From Bacteroides acidifaciens (GTDB lineage: Bacteria; Bacteroidota; Bacteroidia; Bacteroidales; Bacteroidaceae): DNA of 64,000 nucleotides. How positions within the stretch are numbered: the stretch's first letter is position 1; each line of letters starts with the position of its first letter. Positions 19,752 to 29,041 of this stretch are shown in pieces. The notes below the pieces were generated by a model. The model had not been told where the DNA came from and made no database searches. It saw nothing but the letters and a program-made list of their open reading frames with translations. The stretch covers positions 1,922,001 to 1,986,000 of the forward strand of contig NZ_CAEUHO010000001.1 of assembly GCF_903181435.1 (NCBI RefSeq), written 5' to 3'. The position numbers and the translations under genes are program-made.

Positions 19752-22700
19752 CTAGAATGTTAGAGATAAACCGAACAAAAGTGTTCTCGGAGTAGGATAA
19801 CGACCATTATCGATACCACGACCGTATGTAGTCGACACAGCAGGCTCAGGAGATACACCACCATATCCGGTGACATAGAATAAGTTCTGTCCGGTGACGT
19901 ACACAGATGCCTCTGTCATATGTACCTTGCTGATAAGCGATTTCGGCAACTGATAGCTCAATGTGACTTCGCGCAAAGCAAGATAATCACCTTTTTCATA
20001 ATAACGAGAGCTGTTATTATCGGCTGCAGTAGAAGCATTATTTGAACGGGTAATATTCTTTTTTGCCAACTGATCGGCATAGTAGAATTTCGTAAGGTCT
20101 GAGTTCGGATTTGAGTCGCTCCACATATCTTTCACATCTGTGATAATATTGAATTGTCCTTGATATTGCCCCAACGAACGCGCTTTCAAGTCATTATATA
20201 GTGTATGTCCTAATGCATAGTCGAAACGTGCGTAAAGTGACAGACCTTTATATCCGAATGTAGTAGAAAAGCCACCTGTTACATTCGGGAAAATGTTACC
20301 CATTACAGAACGGTCATAACCGTTAATTACATTGTCACCGTTGATATCTTCCCAACAAGCGTCACCCGGTTCGATAGGTTGCCACCCGGAAGATTCCTTA
20401 TATGTCTTTCCGGTAGCCGGATTGATTTGATCAGCCAATCCGGGACCATACAAGTTGGCAACCTCATCCACCCGATAGTTAGCATGTTGCTTTACGTCAT
20501 CCCAGTCTTTGAAAACATGCTCTTGCTTATACCCTACCAGTTCTCCAAGTTTGCCACCTTCCTGACGACCGGCAATCCATTTTTTCGGGAACTTGCCATC
20601 AGCATCTACTTTGCCTGCCGCTACTTCATAACCACCTACGCGGTTGTTCTCAACTCCGTTATAAGGCAATGAAATTATCTTGTTGGCAACAGAAGTGATA
20701 TTTGCCGTCATATCCCATGAGAACCCACCCTTATTGATGATATTCGCTTTCACTTCCGCTTCAAACCCGGAGTTACGTAATGTTCCCATATTTGTCACAA
20801 TATCCGAGAATCCTGTATATCCGGGCAATGCTTGTTTTGTCAGCAAATCCTTTGTCTGCCGACTGTAGAAATCGAGAATAAAGGAAAGTCTGTTCTGCAA
20901 AAATCCGATGTCCAAACCAACTTCAAAAGTCTGGCTCTGTTCCCAACGCAGGTTAGTATTGAGCAATTTGGAATTATAAAGAGCCGTCGCTCCAGCATAA
21001 GTTTTAGCCTTCACTTGCGCGTACTCTCCATACACTTCATAGTTTCCGATACCATTTACATTACCATTCACACCATAACTGAGACGCGGTTTCAAATTGG
21101 AAATAATATCAGACACTTTCGATTCTTTCCAAAAATCTTCTTCCATTATATTCCACCCGACAGATACTCCCGGGAAAAATCCCCAACGATTGTCTTTCAA
21201 ACGAGAAATTCCGTCATAACGAGCCGTGAAAGACAGCAGATATTTCATATTGTAATTATAATTAATGCGACCGAAACCGGAAAGAATGCGATAAGCCGTC
21301 TTTTCCGTACGAGTGAAAGTCCTTTCAGAGCCAACATTTAAGGTCGAAACATCGTCCGTGGGAGAACCTTGTGTCTTAGCCTCAAAATCAAATTGATTGT
21401 AGGTATAATACTCTCCACCAATCATTGCGTCCAAATTATGCTTTTCGGCAAACGTTTTGGTATATGCCAATGAAGCGTTAAGCTGAATCTGATTATATTT
21501 CTGAATCCAAGCTTCCGCATTGCGAGTTTTATTAGGAGTAGAAGATGTCTGCGTCTGATATGCCTTGTCAAACTTCTCTCTCTGATATTGATAATTCAGT
21601 AAAGAAGCATTTCCATTCAATACCAATTCTTTTGGAAGAATATCCAACGTAAAACCAAGATTGTATGTGGCGCGTGCTGTACTGTTCTTTTGGGTTAGCA
21701 AATCACGATAGTAAGCCGGGTTACCATCCCCGGTACCACCACCTGATGCAGGAGAACCATCTTCCATCCAAGGATTCCATGTAGGACGTTGCGAACGGGT
21801 ACGATAAAAGAATTCATAAGTGCCAATCCACAGTTCTGGGCGGGTAGACCATACATATGAGACACCGGCTTTTACGTTTAATATCGGAAAAATCTTATAC
21901 GACCCGTTGAACGCCCCACTGAAACGTTTGAAACCTGTTCCTTTAACCATACCATCTTCGTTATAGTACCCCAAACTGCTAGCAAAGGTACTTTTCTCAT
22001 TCCCACCCGTAATATTAAGGTAATGATCTTGCGTAATGGCACTGCTGCTAAATACCTCATCATCCAACTGTCCGTTGTAATCTCTAAATAAAATCTGCTT
22101 TCCGTCATAATATGGATCATTCATTACAGACCATCCTTCATTCTGAAGATGAGCCGTTTCATCGGTCAGATAACGAATATCATACAATGTATTCCCCACA
22201 CCATATCCAGCCTGTGTATCTACATTGTATGTCCCCATACGTCCTTCCCTTGCCTGGTTAGTACGGAGCATTCCCAAACGGTTATAATAGATATAATCTT
22301 CCGCATTTACAAACTCATACCCCTTACGAGTGAAATTCTTACCGATCTTGAATTTGTAATTGACAGAAGTTTTTCCTTCTTTTCCACTTTTCGTTTCAAT
22401 CAAAATAACACCACCATTCGCGCGAGCTCCGTAAATAGCCGTAGAAGCCGCATCTTTCAAAATTTGGATAGATTCGATATCGGAAGGATTCACATCAGAC
22501 ATACTGTTACGCACAATACCATCCACTACCACCAAAGCGTTACTGTTGTCGCCAGTAATAGTCGCCCCACCACGTAAAGTAATATCCGGATTCGTACCTG
22601 GCTGACCGGTAGTGTTTACTACCCGAAGACCTGTCACGGAACCTTGCAAAGACTGCCCGGCATTACTGAATGCTGCGTTTTTCAAAACAGAGTTGTCCAA

Positions 22701-23069
22701 TTTAGAGATTGCAGTCGTCAATGTGGCACGCTTCTGAGCCCCACCATACCCTGTAACTACCACTTCATCCAAGACTTCTGTGTCGTCTCGTAAAACAACA
22801 TTCAACATCTGTCCCGCAAACTTAATTTCCTGTGTTTTATAACCGACGAAAGATATTTGAATTATATCTCCGTCCTTCACATTGCTTAAGGTAAATTTAC
22901 CATCAATATCCGTAATAGTACCATTAGTGGTACCTTTCACAATTACGGACGCACCAATAACAGTCTCACCGGACTGGTCAGTAACCACACCTGTAGCAGT
23001 TTTAGTCTGTGCCATAGCCCCTATCAAGCCAAATAAGCACAACATCAACAAAAAGATGTTTCTTTTCAT
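19752..23069 (-). CDS. SusC/RagA-type TonB-dependent outer-membrane transporter
   Basis: This 1105-residue protein has a signal peptide (ending GAMAQ), an N-terminal carboxypeptidase-D-like regulatory domain (GVVTDQSGETVIGASVIV), a TonB box region (LDEVVVTGYG), a plug domain (YGARANGGVILIETKSG) and a 22-strand barrel ending in an aromatic residue (LLFGLSLTF). It imports glycan fragments with its SusD partner 29 bp downstream. Upstream lies a long gene-free region with paired palindromes, so regulation probably acts there. Confidence 0.95.
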   Translation of the reverse strand: MKRNIFLLMLCLFGLIGAMAQTKTATGVVTDQSGETVIGASVIVKGTTNGTITDIDGKFTLSNVKDGDIIQISFVGYKTQEIKFAGQMLNVVLRDDTEVLDEVVVTGYGGAQKRATLTTAISKLDNSVLKNAAFSNAGQSLQGSVTGLRVVNTTGQPGTNPDITLRGGATITGDNSNALVVVDGIVRNSMSDVNPSDIESIQILKDAASTAIYGARANGGVILIETKSGKEGKTSVNYKFKIGKNFTRKGYEFVNAEDYIYYNRLGMLRTNQAREGRMGTYNVDTQAGYGVGNTLYDIRYLTDETAHLQNEGWSVMNDPYYDGKQILFRDYNGQLDDEVFSSSAITQDHYLNITGGNEKSTFASSLGYYNEDGMVKGTGFKRFSGAFNGSYKIFPILNVKAGVSYVWSTRPELWIGTYEFFYRTRSQRPTWNPWMEDGSPASGGGTGDGNPAYYRDLLTQKNSTARATYNLGFTLDILPKELVLNGNASLLNYQYQREKFDKAYQTQTSSTPNKTRNAEAWIQKYNQIQLNASLAYTKTFAEKHNLDAMIGGEYYTYNQFDFEAKTQGSPTDDVSTLNVGSERTFTRTEKTAYRILSGFGRINYNYNMKYLLSFTARYDGISRLKDNRWGFFPGVSVGWNIMEEDFWKESKVSDIISNLKPRLSYGVNGNVNGIGNYEVYGEYAQVKAKTYAGATALYNSKLLNTNLRWEQSQTFEVGLDIGFLQNRLSFILDFYSRQTKDLLTKQALPGYTGFSDIVTNMGTLRNSGFEAEVKANIINKGGFSWDMTANITSVANKIISLPYNGVENNRVGGYEVAAGKVDADGKFPKKWIAGRQEGGKLGELVGYKQEHVFKDWDDVKQHANYRVDEVANLYGPGLADQINPATGKTYKESSGWQPIEPGDACWEDINGDNVINGYDRSVMGNIFPNVTGGFSTTFGYKGLSLYARFDYALGHTLYNDLKARSLGQYQGQFNIITDVKDMWSDSNPNSDLTKFYYADQLAKKNITRSNNASTAADNNSSRYYEKGDYLALREVTLSYQLPKSLISKVHMTEASVYVTGQNLFYVTGYGGVSPEPAVSTTYGRGIDNGRYPTPRTLLFGLSLTF

Positions 23070-23111
23070 AAGTATTACTTTTAGTTAATAAAAAAGAGTT
23101 GTTCACATTTC

Positions 23112-23455
23112 TCACCTAAGTTCGATTAGAACTAATCCTATCGTAATATTTATGTTTATCTTATTAAGAAGCGGCTGTGCTAAGCTAAATACGAAAAAGA
23201 AACTTCAAAAGAAATACCTATTATCTACTTAATTAGTAAATATTCGAGTACAGAGTATTAATAATGCAATTTAATAAACAATTATATGCTTATCAACATA
23301 TATAAATAAAATTATTTATTAAATAGTTTGTTATTATTAATAATATAGATATATTTGCAACGTTTTTAAGAAATGTACATTGATAGCTAAGAATAAAATT
23401 GCTTATGAAACAGAAATAATTCCAAGAAATAACTCACCTAAGTTCTAATCGAACT
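23112..23455. promoter_or_regulatory. Paired 15-bp palindromes upstream of susC
   Basis: AGTTCGATTAGAACT (23119-23133) and AGTTCTAATCGAACT (23441-23455) are 5-5-5 palindromes whose central bases are reverse complements of each other. Both are preceded by CTCACCTA. Two 23-bp matches 320 bp apart upstream of one operon look like operators for a dimeric regulator or a looping site. The regulator is unknown. Confidence 0.5.
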
Positions 23456-23713
23456 TATGCATCCATTAATAATCACCACCCATTATTTTAATAATAATAC
23501 TTATAAAGACAAGCTGTTATTTATTGGCAATACTACACTTATTCAAGTTTCTAGGAGTTATTAGAAAAACATAATCACTCACCGGTATGATGACAAATAA
23601 CATAAGCCAAACAAAGTTTTTGATATAAGTGTAGTAGAAATAGGTATCACAAATGATACAGAAACATAAGTTATGAAGTAAGAAAGTATTAGTTATCTTG
23701 CCTTTATCCTTTC

Positions 23714-23757
23714 GTTAGGCTGCCGGTATTCTTTCATTAGATTACCGGTAGCCTAAC
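23714..23757. repeat. 15-bp-stem inverted repeat
   Basis: GTTAGGCTGCCGGTA (23714-23728) pairs with TACCGGTAGCCTAAC (23743-23757) with one G-U. The arms also contain an imperfect direct repeat of TTTCnTTAGnnTnCCGGTA. It lies about 210 bp downstream of the hydrolase stop and could end that transcript, although no T-tract follows. Confidence 0.6.
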
Positions 23758-23965
23758 AAAAGTTATCTCTGGGTGCTATCATAACCTGCTCTCATAGCTG
23801 AAGCTACGATGAATAAAGGCTTTGAGGAAATTTATGAGAGTATGAGGGTAAATCGTGAAAACTTTCGTTTGGAGGCGTGTTTAGTTCTGAAATCGATTTA
23901 GTTCATTTTCGCACGAATTTGAACTAATTGCGTTTGCTATTAATCAATATATAAACATCAAATAT

Positions 23966-25213
23966 TTACTCTAAATGTTTCTTTAACCAAGGAAGAACTA
24001 ATTCCGATTTAAAATAATGATTAGGACCATCTACGTTCACCAATCTATAGAACTCATCTCTATCAAGCCCTTTCGGCAGTACGTCAAAGTCCGTTCGATT
24101 ATGCGGACTGGCATACTTAGGATAATGGTGTATCTCGATATTCTCCGGGTGTCCGGCAATCTTATATGCGGCACGTACAAGATTCAAGTCACGGTCTAGT
24201 CCTCCTTCCGTCAATATCACAGGACGAGGAGCCAAGGCAGCTACAATATCAGGGAAATTGAATTTACGCCAAAAGTCAGGTATCAGATGGCGGATAGAGT
24301 TAGGGAAAGGTCGTGTGCCATCCTTATCAGGTACGGTCATGACCAATGCACGTTCTTGCGTTTGGCACAAAAAATCATTGTAAACAAAAGCATAGAGTGA
24401 CGTATCCAGCGTTCCCAGTACCATCAAAGGCTCTGTCCCCAAAGAAAAGCCACTTACGATAATCCGGTCTTTACGGATATAGGACTGTGTTTTCATCCAT
24501 TGAAGAACTTGCATATCCAGATAAGAAGTATATCCCAGATAACTCCACCCCAACTCTAACAGAACTCGCGACACCAAATCATAGTTATAATTTCTTCCGC
24601 GTGCATAACGTTCCAAATCCGAGGATTCACCGGCTGCCGGATTATCTACGGCTACCGCCACATAACCTGCTTTCGCGAAATTCCGTGCCATTGTTACCTT
24701 GGGATTCTGATAATCATCATTCAGTTTCGGGAAAATGCCCGGCTCGCCCGCCAATCCCTCTTTACTGCCACCGGAACCGGGAATACATAAAACAGCAGAA
24801 ATCGGCTGCTGCAAAGAATCCGGTATCAGTACTAGAAAGGTAGATACACATTCAGGCAAAGGATAAAATTCCCACTTTTCCAGTTTGTAACCGTCACACT
24901 GTTTGTTGTATAGTCGTTTAGGTGAGGGCATGTCCTTTATTTCGGGAAAGTTCATTATTTCCTGCATCGACTTCCGTACTTTATGTTGCCATTCACGGAA
25001 TTCTTCCGAAGTCATATCCGGCTGAAATGCACATTCCGGTTTTATGTGTGAAAGCATTGCGTGAACAACTCCATAAGTACTCAGGAAGCGTCCATCTTGT
25101 CGCTCTGATTGAATGATATTATGTTCACGCCCTATTACTTCCGGAGTTTGGGCAGAAGTTATGCTACTGTGAACTGTCAGCATTAATAAACCTACTATTA
25201 TACTTTCTCTCAT
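23966..25213 (-). CDS. Secreted alpha/beta hydrolase, acetylxylan-esterase/dienelactone-hydrolase type
   Basis: This 415-residue protein has a signal peptide (cleavage near TSAQ) and an alpha/beta hydrolase core: oxyanion region CIPGSGGSKEG, nucleophile elbow SGFSLGTEP (Ser at about residue 265), then likely Asp in LTEGGLDRDLN and a His near the C-terminus. It resembles esterases found in polysaccharide utilization loci. In this context it may deacylate sialylated glycans, but the substrate is not visible. A hairpin at 25266-25303 separates it from the upstream operon. Confidence 0.75.
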   Translation of the reverse strand: MRESIIVGLLMLTVHSSITSAQTPEVIGREHNIIQSERQDGRFLSTYGVVHAMLSHIKPECAFQPDMTSEEFREWQHKVRKSMQEIMNFPEIKDMPSPKRLYNKQCDGYKLEKWEFYPLPECVSTFLVLIPDSLQQPISAVLCIPGSGGSKEGLAGEPGIFPKLNDDYQNPKVTMARNFAKAGYVAVAVDNPAAGESSDLERYARGRNYNYDLVSRVLLELGWSYLGYTSYLDMQVLQWMKTQSYIRKDRIIVSGFSLGTEPLMVLGTLDTSLYAFVYNDFLCQTQERALVMTVPDKDGTRPFPNSIRHLIPDFWRKFNFPDIVAALAPRPVILTEGGLDRDLNLVRAAYKIAGHPENIEIHHYPKYASPHNRTDFDVLPKGLDRDEFYRLVNVDGPNHYFKSELVLPWLKKHLE

Positions 25214-25265
25214 TGTAATGTTGTATTATAAAAAAGATCACTCCTATCGTCCTATAATGAAAAGA

Positions 25266-25303
25266 ATCCTTGGCATGATTTGGATAAAGCACGCCAAGGA
25301 TTT
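25266..25303. terminator. Hairpin between fimbrillin-like gene and hydrolase
   Basis: AATCCTTGGC (25266-25275) pairs perfectly with GCCAAGGATT (25294-25303). It sits 18 bp after the stop of the minus-strand gene at 25321 and probably ends the long nan operon transcript or attenuates expression of the hydrolase. Confidence 0.65.
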
Positions 25304-25320
25304 ATAAAATGAAAAGCTAT

Positions 25321-27420
25321 TTAGTTTGTGGTATTGTCTTTCATACAACGAACCGGGTAGCCATATGTTCTAGCTTGGCTTCTCAAAGGGAAGAAATTAG
25401 CAGTATCATACATCAAACAACAACCATTTGCCACAGTTACCGGACTGTTACTCCAAGATTGCCCTCTATTAGCCGGGTTCTTTATTACAAATGTAGCATT
25501 ATTCACATATCCCGAAGTTGCATAACTAGGAGTTGCTCCGACAGCAAAAGTACCTCCGGCTTTTGAAATAAAATCAGCCATTGTTCCATTGACATTAACA
25601 GTAACCGCACCAGTACTATATTTACCTCCAGCCGCAACATTAACAAATCCTGTCCAGACATATGCATGAGGTACACGGTACCCCGGTGGACATGGATCAT
25701 AAATAGTCTTACTACCGGATTCATTCACTACCGGACTGGATGCCGTCACAATATTGGCGTTACCCCACAGATCATTGCCACCATCCACGAGCCAACTTTT
25801 TGCACCAGACGCTATATAACACATTGGATATCGGGCAATATCATTAGCTTCTATTGGCGTAGTAATCCACCCCCAAGTATTATCTGTAGCAGCAGCTAAT
25901 GATTTAATAGCGTCAAATGCATTACCATCCTTATCATAAGTCGTCAGGACTGTCACCGATCCTGCACTAGCATCATTTCTTTCCGGGAATGGATCTTTAC
26001 GTCCCCATTGATAACGCATTCCTTGAGCTTTATTGTTGTTATTTACTGCCCAATATCCGTCAGAAAGAGCACCTAAGTTCCTATCCATCATTATGGGATT
26101 GACTAATTTATCATAGTCATTATAATCTGAATGAATGGTATATGTTTCCACTTTGGAATCCAAATCAACATCTGTCACCCAAATATGCCAACTCCAAAGG
26201 ATTGTAGTGCCATCTGCTGCATAAGCTGCAATAACAGCGTTTCCTGCATCCAAAGGTGTATTCTCAGACCCATTCAAGGTAAAGTAAATATATCCATTTT
26301 TCAGTTGGACTCCATAAATTAATCCTGGCGCAGTCTGCCAAAGTATATTAGCCGATACCGGCGCCAATGTTTTCGGAGTAATCCCAGGAGCAGTTCCCGA
26401 TAGCGGGTCATAATCAGCAACAGGCTGAGTAGTAGCACCATTTCCCATCACCGTAGCTTTGAAACGATATTCCTGCCCGACCTTACCAGCGATGTAACAA
26501 TTTGCCGTTTCGCTCTCGCTCAAATCAATTGAAGTATCCACGACAGAACCACTAGTCAATTGATCTAAATCCAAAGTCAAAATAGTAAATTCTCCGGCAA
26601 TAATATTCATCCAATCAACTTCACCAGTCAAAGCAATATCTTCAACACCTGTTTTCTCCAATATGAGTTTAACAGAGCATTTTGTAGAAGACAGCGCCAA
26701 TGGATTTACTGAAATATATCCATGAAATTCTTTGTTTGCGACCAATTCCGGTGCATTATCTATTTTTAACAAGACATCGGAAGAACCTTCGGAAATACTA
26801 AATGAGCCCGTGGTCAAATTGAATTTATAATTTCCAACCAAAGGTGTTCCCTCTGCCGCAGAAAGTTCTATCGACTTTACTTTCCATCCCGGATACTTGG
26901 TAGCTGTAGTATAAGCGACATCCAAATATCCCAATGCATGCTTAAATGTCACCGGAACGGCATTTTCCACTTCGGACGCAGTTATTGTCGCATAAGTCAA
27001 AGCAGTACTTGTCAAATGGGCATTGGATGTACCCGACTGCAATTGTGTACTATTCAAAGTCCCGGCTATGGATGTTGCCGTAGTGTTAGTTTTACTGTAA
27101 GGTGAATAAACATAAAATGTATGTTCACCACTCCCCCATGCCACTTTCGTATAGAACAAGCCTTCGGTCTGCCCTACACAAGGAGCTGCAACCCCTACGG
27201 CAAGATTAGCAGTTTTTGTCTGCTCACAGAAGAAACCAATTTTACTATCTGCCGCCCAAACCGTCTTATTATCATCCAACTGTGACTGGCAATTGAGGAA
27301 AATCTGATTTCCCCCCGCCGGACGCGTAAAATCAGTCTGGGTATAGTCATCGTCACTACATGCAACGACAAGAAATGCCGCACAGAGTCCTAAGACCGGA
27401 AATATAGATTGTTTTTTCAT
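25321..27420 (-). CDS. Fimbrillin-family surface lipoprotein, probable glycan-binding protein
   Basis: This 699-residue lipoprotein (lipobox FLVVACSDDD) has N-terminal fimbrillin-like beta-sandwich domains (about residues 30-290). Its C-terminal domain has the hallmarks MDRNLGAL, YQWGRKDPFP and YDPCPPGYRVP, common in Bacteroides proteins of this kind. Placed directly after susC-susD, it occupies the SusE/SusF slot and probably binds glycan at the cell surface. No catalytic residues are apparent. It could instead be a minor pilus subunit, but the operon position favours the first reading. Confidence 0.75.
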   Translation of the reverse strand: MKKQSIFPVLGLCAAFLVVACSDDDYTQTDFTRPAGGNQIFLNCQSQLDDNKTVWAADSKIGFFCEQTKTANLAVGVAAPCVGQTEGLFYTKVAWGSGEHTFYVYSPYSKTNTTATSIAGTLNSTQLQSGTSNAHLTSTALTYATITASEVENAVPVTFKHALGYLDVAYTTATKYPGWKVKSIELSAAEGTPLVGNYKFNLTTGSFSISEGSSDVLLKIDNAPELVANKEFHGYISVNPLALSSTKCSVKLILEKTGVEDIALTGEVDWMNIIAGEFTILTLDLDQLTSGSVVDTSIDLSESETANCYIAGKVGQEYRFKATVMGNGATTQPVADYDPLSGTAPGITPKTLAPVSANILWQTAPGLIYGVQLKNGYIYFTLNGSENTPLDAGNAVIAAYAADGTTILWSWHIWVTDVDLDSKVETYTIHSDYNDYDKLVNPIMMDRNLGALSDGYWAVNNNNKAQGMRYQWGRKDPFPERNDASAGSVTVLTTYDKDGNAFDAIKSLAAATDNTWGWITTPIEANDIARYPMCYIASGAKSWLVDGGNDLWGNANIVTASSPVVNESGSKTIYDPCPPGYRVPHAYVWTGFVNVAAGGKYSTGAVTVNVNGTMADFISKAGGTFAVGATPSYATSGYVNNATFVIKNPANRGQSWSNSPVTVANGCCLMYDTANFFPLRSQARTYGYPVRCMKDNTTN

Positions 27421-27468
27421 CTTTGTATGATTTAATTTTTAATGAATGATATGAATCTGACAGGCAGA

Positions 27469-29019
27469 TTAATAACCTGGTGTCTGCTGCACTAACGGGT
27501 CTTTCGACATTACCGCAGCATCGACAGGCCATAACAGATGTTTCTCGACAAGGTCGCCCGTAACGCTAATCTGAAGAGCTTTAGCCAATTCTCCATCCTT
27601 CATACGGCGGATGTCATACCAACGCTTACCTTCACCGACAAACTCTTTAGAGCGTTCTTCCAAAATCGCTTCTTCTGCTGTTTCACCACTACGGGGGTAT
27701 TTATTGGCAGCATAGGCGGAACCGTATGCACGTTCACGGACACTATTGATATATGCAGCGGGATCACCTCCTTGTAATGCTACAATTTCAGCCAGCATCA
27801 ACTGCAAATCCGCATAGCGATAGACGGGCCAATCGTTCGTGAACTTACGTATATCATTGTCAAGTTCTCCTTTATATTTATTCAAAAGTATAGCTGCCGC
27901 TCCACCGTCGATCTTATATACATCAAAGAAAGTGGCGCTACGGCGAATGTCGCTTTCACTGAACGTATCAAAAAACTCTTTTGCATACTGGTAGTTGGAT
28001 GCAGTACCATTCAGTTTCAAAGGATTCACATTGTTGCCTTTGTACTCCACACCATCTGCATTTTCGAAACCTACCAGATTGGTATTCGTAGGATACATGA
28101 ATTTGCTAAAGAAATTTTCTTTCTCATTCAGCATGTAGCGGATTACGAATATCATTTCTTTATTATCTTTCTTCGTTACGTCAAAAACCTCTTCAAAGCT
28201 AGTATTGGAAGCAAAACCATATTTGCCGCAATCTATAATATCCTGCAACGCTTGCTTGGCTGCTGCCAGGTCGGCAGGAATATTTTTTGAATAGACGCTT
28301 CCACCGCCAATGGGTTTCACCTTACATCCCCACAACAGGATTTCGGCTCTCAACATTTTTGTTGCTGCCTTGCTCCAATAAGAACTTTTGTCTGTAGAAT
28401 TGATGGTAAATGCATCATCTGCGAAATAATCTTCCGATGCCTTGATATCTTTTACAAGGAAATTGTAGACTTCTTCTTCCGTGGCCCGTGGCTGATTCAA
28501 GTCGGCAGGGGTAAAACTACCGTCCATCACGCGTGCGGTTTCAATCAGAGGAACTCCGCCATAGGTACGGAACAGATGGAAGTAATAGAAACTTCTCAAT
28601 CCGTGCAACACACCCATATAATAGTTCTTTTCTGTTTCATTCAAGGCAGAACTGCCGGGGACGGACTGGATGGCATGGTTAATCTGCATGATGTCCATAT
28701 AAAAGTTGCCCCAGTTGCTTATCACAGAATTAGCTTCAGTAAGATTGTTTGTCACAGCCGGCACATCACTAATAGTCTGATTGAACAAAGAAGAGTTTGA
28801 ACCGTAAAAAGTTCCACCTCTAAGTTCTCCCATCTTGAACAGTACTTCCTGACGCTCGCGAACACGATAATGCAAACCACGCACAAAGCGTTCCACCTGA
28901 TCTTTGGTACTCCAGTAATTACTGATACCATAGGAGTCTACCGGACTCAAGTCCAAATAATCACAAGACTGCATGACTCCTATCAACAACACTAACAATG
29001 TATATTTTATATTTTTCAT
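27469..29019 (-). CDS. SusD-like lipoprotein, NanU-like candidate
   Basis: This 516-residue RagB/SusD protein has a lipobox (GVMQSCDYLDL) and the C-terminal motif FVGEGKRWYDIRRMKDG. It follows its SusC partner by 22 bp. Since the operon also carries nanT, nanL and nanE, it is the positional counterpart of NanU, the extracellular sialic acid binder described in Bacteroides fragilis and Tannerella. Assignment as NanU is inference; identity to that protein was not checked. Confidence 0.9.
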   Translation of the reverse strand: MKNIKYTLLVLLIGVMQSCDYLDLSPVDSYGISNYWSTKDQVERFVRGLHYRVRERQEVLFKMGELRGGTFYGSNSSLFNQTISDVPAVTNNLTEANSVISNWGNFYMDIMQINHAIQSVPGSSALNETEKNYYMGVLHGLRSFYYFHLFRTYGGVPLIETARVMDGSFTPADLNQPRATEEEVYNFLVKDIKASEDYFADDAFTINSTDKSSYWSKAATKMLRAEILLWGCKVKPIGGGSVYSKNIPADLAAAKQALQDIIDCGKYGFASNTSFEEVFDVTKKDNKEMIFVIRYMLNEKENFFSKFMYPTNTNLVGFENADGVEYKGNNVNPLKLNGTASNYQYAKEFFDTFSESDIRRSATFFDVYKIDGGAAAILLNKYKGELDNDIRKFTNDWPVYRYADLQLMLAEIVALQGGDPAAYINSVRERAYGSAYAANKYPRSGETAEEAILEERSKEFVGEGKRWYDIRRMKDGELAKALQISVTGDLVEKHLLWPVDAAVMSKDPLVQQTPGY

Positions 29020-29041
29020 AATGCTATCTTTCTTTATGATT

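Larger units (their letters stand above)
23070..23965. other. Gene-free regulatory region between susC and the hydrolase
   Basis: No convincing gene is present in about 900 bp. It holds two AGTTC-N5-GAACT palindromes (23119-23133 and 23441-23455), an A/T palindrome at 23305-23320, a plus-strand TATATTTG box at about 23349 with no gene behind it, and a large imperfect hairpin at 23714-23757. The susC promoter must lie in the first half, but I see no full -7 match on the minus strand. Confidence 0.6.

Noticed and set aside
23345..23360. Plus-strand TATATTTG box as a promoter of a new gene
   Set aside because: No plus-strand gene or clear small RNA follows; kept only as a remark in the intergenic entry.
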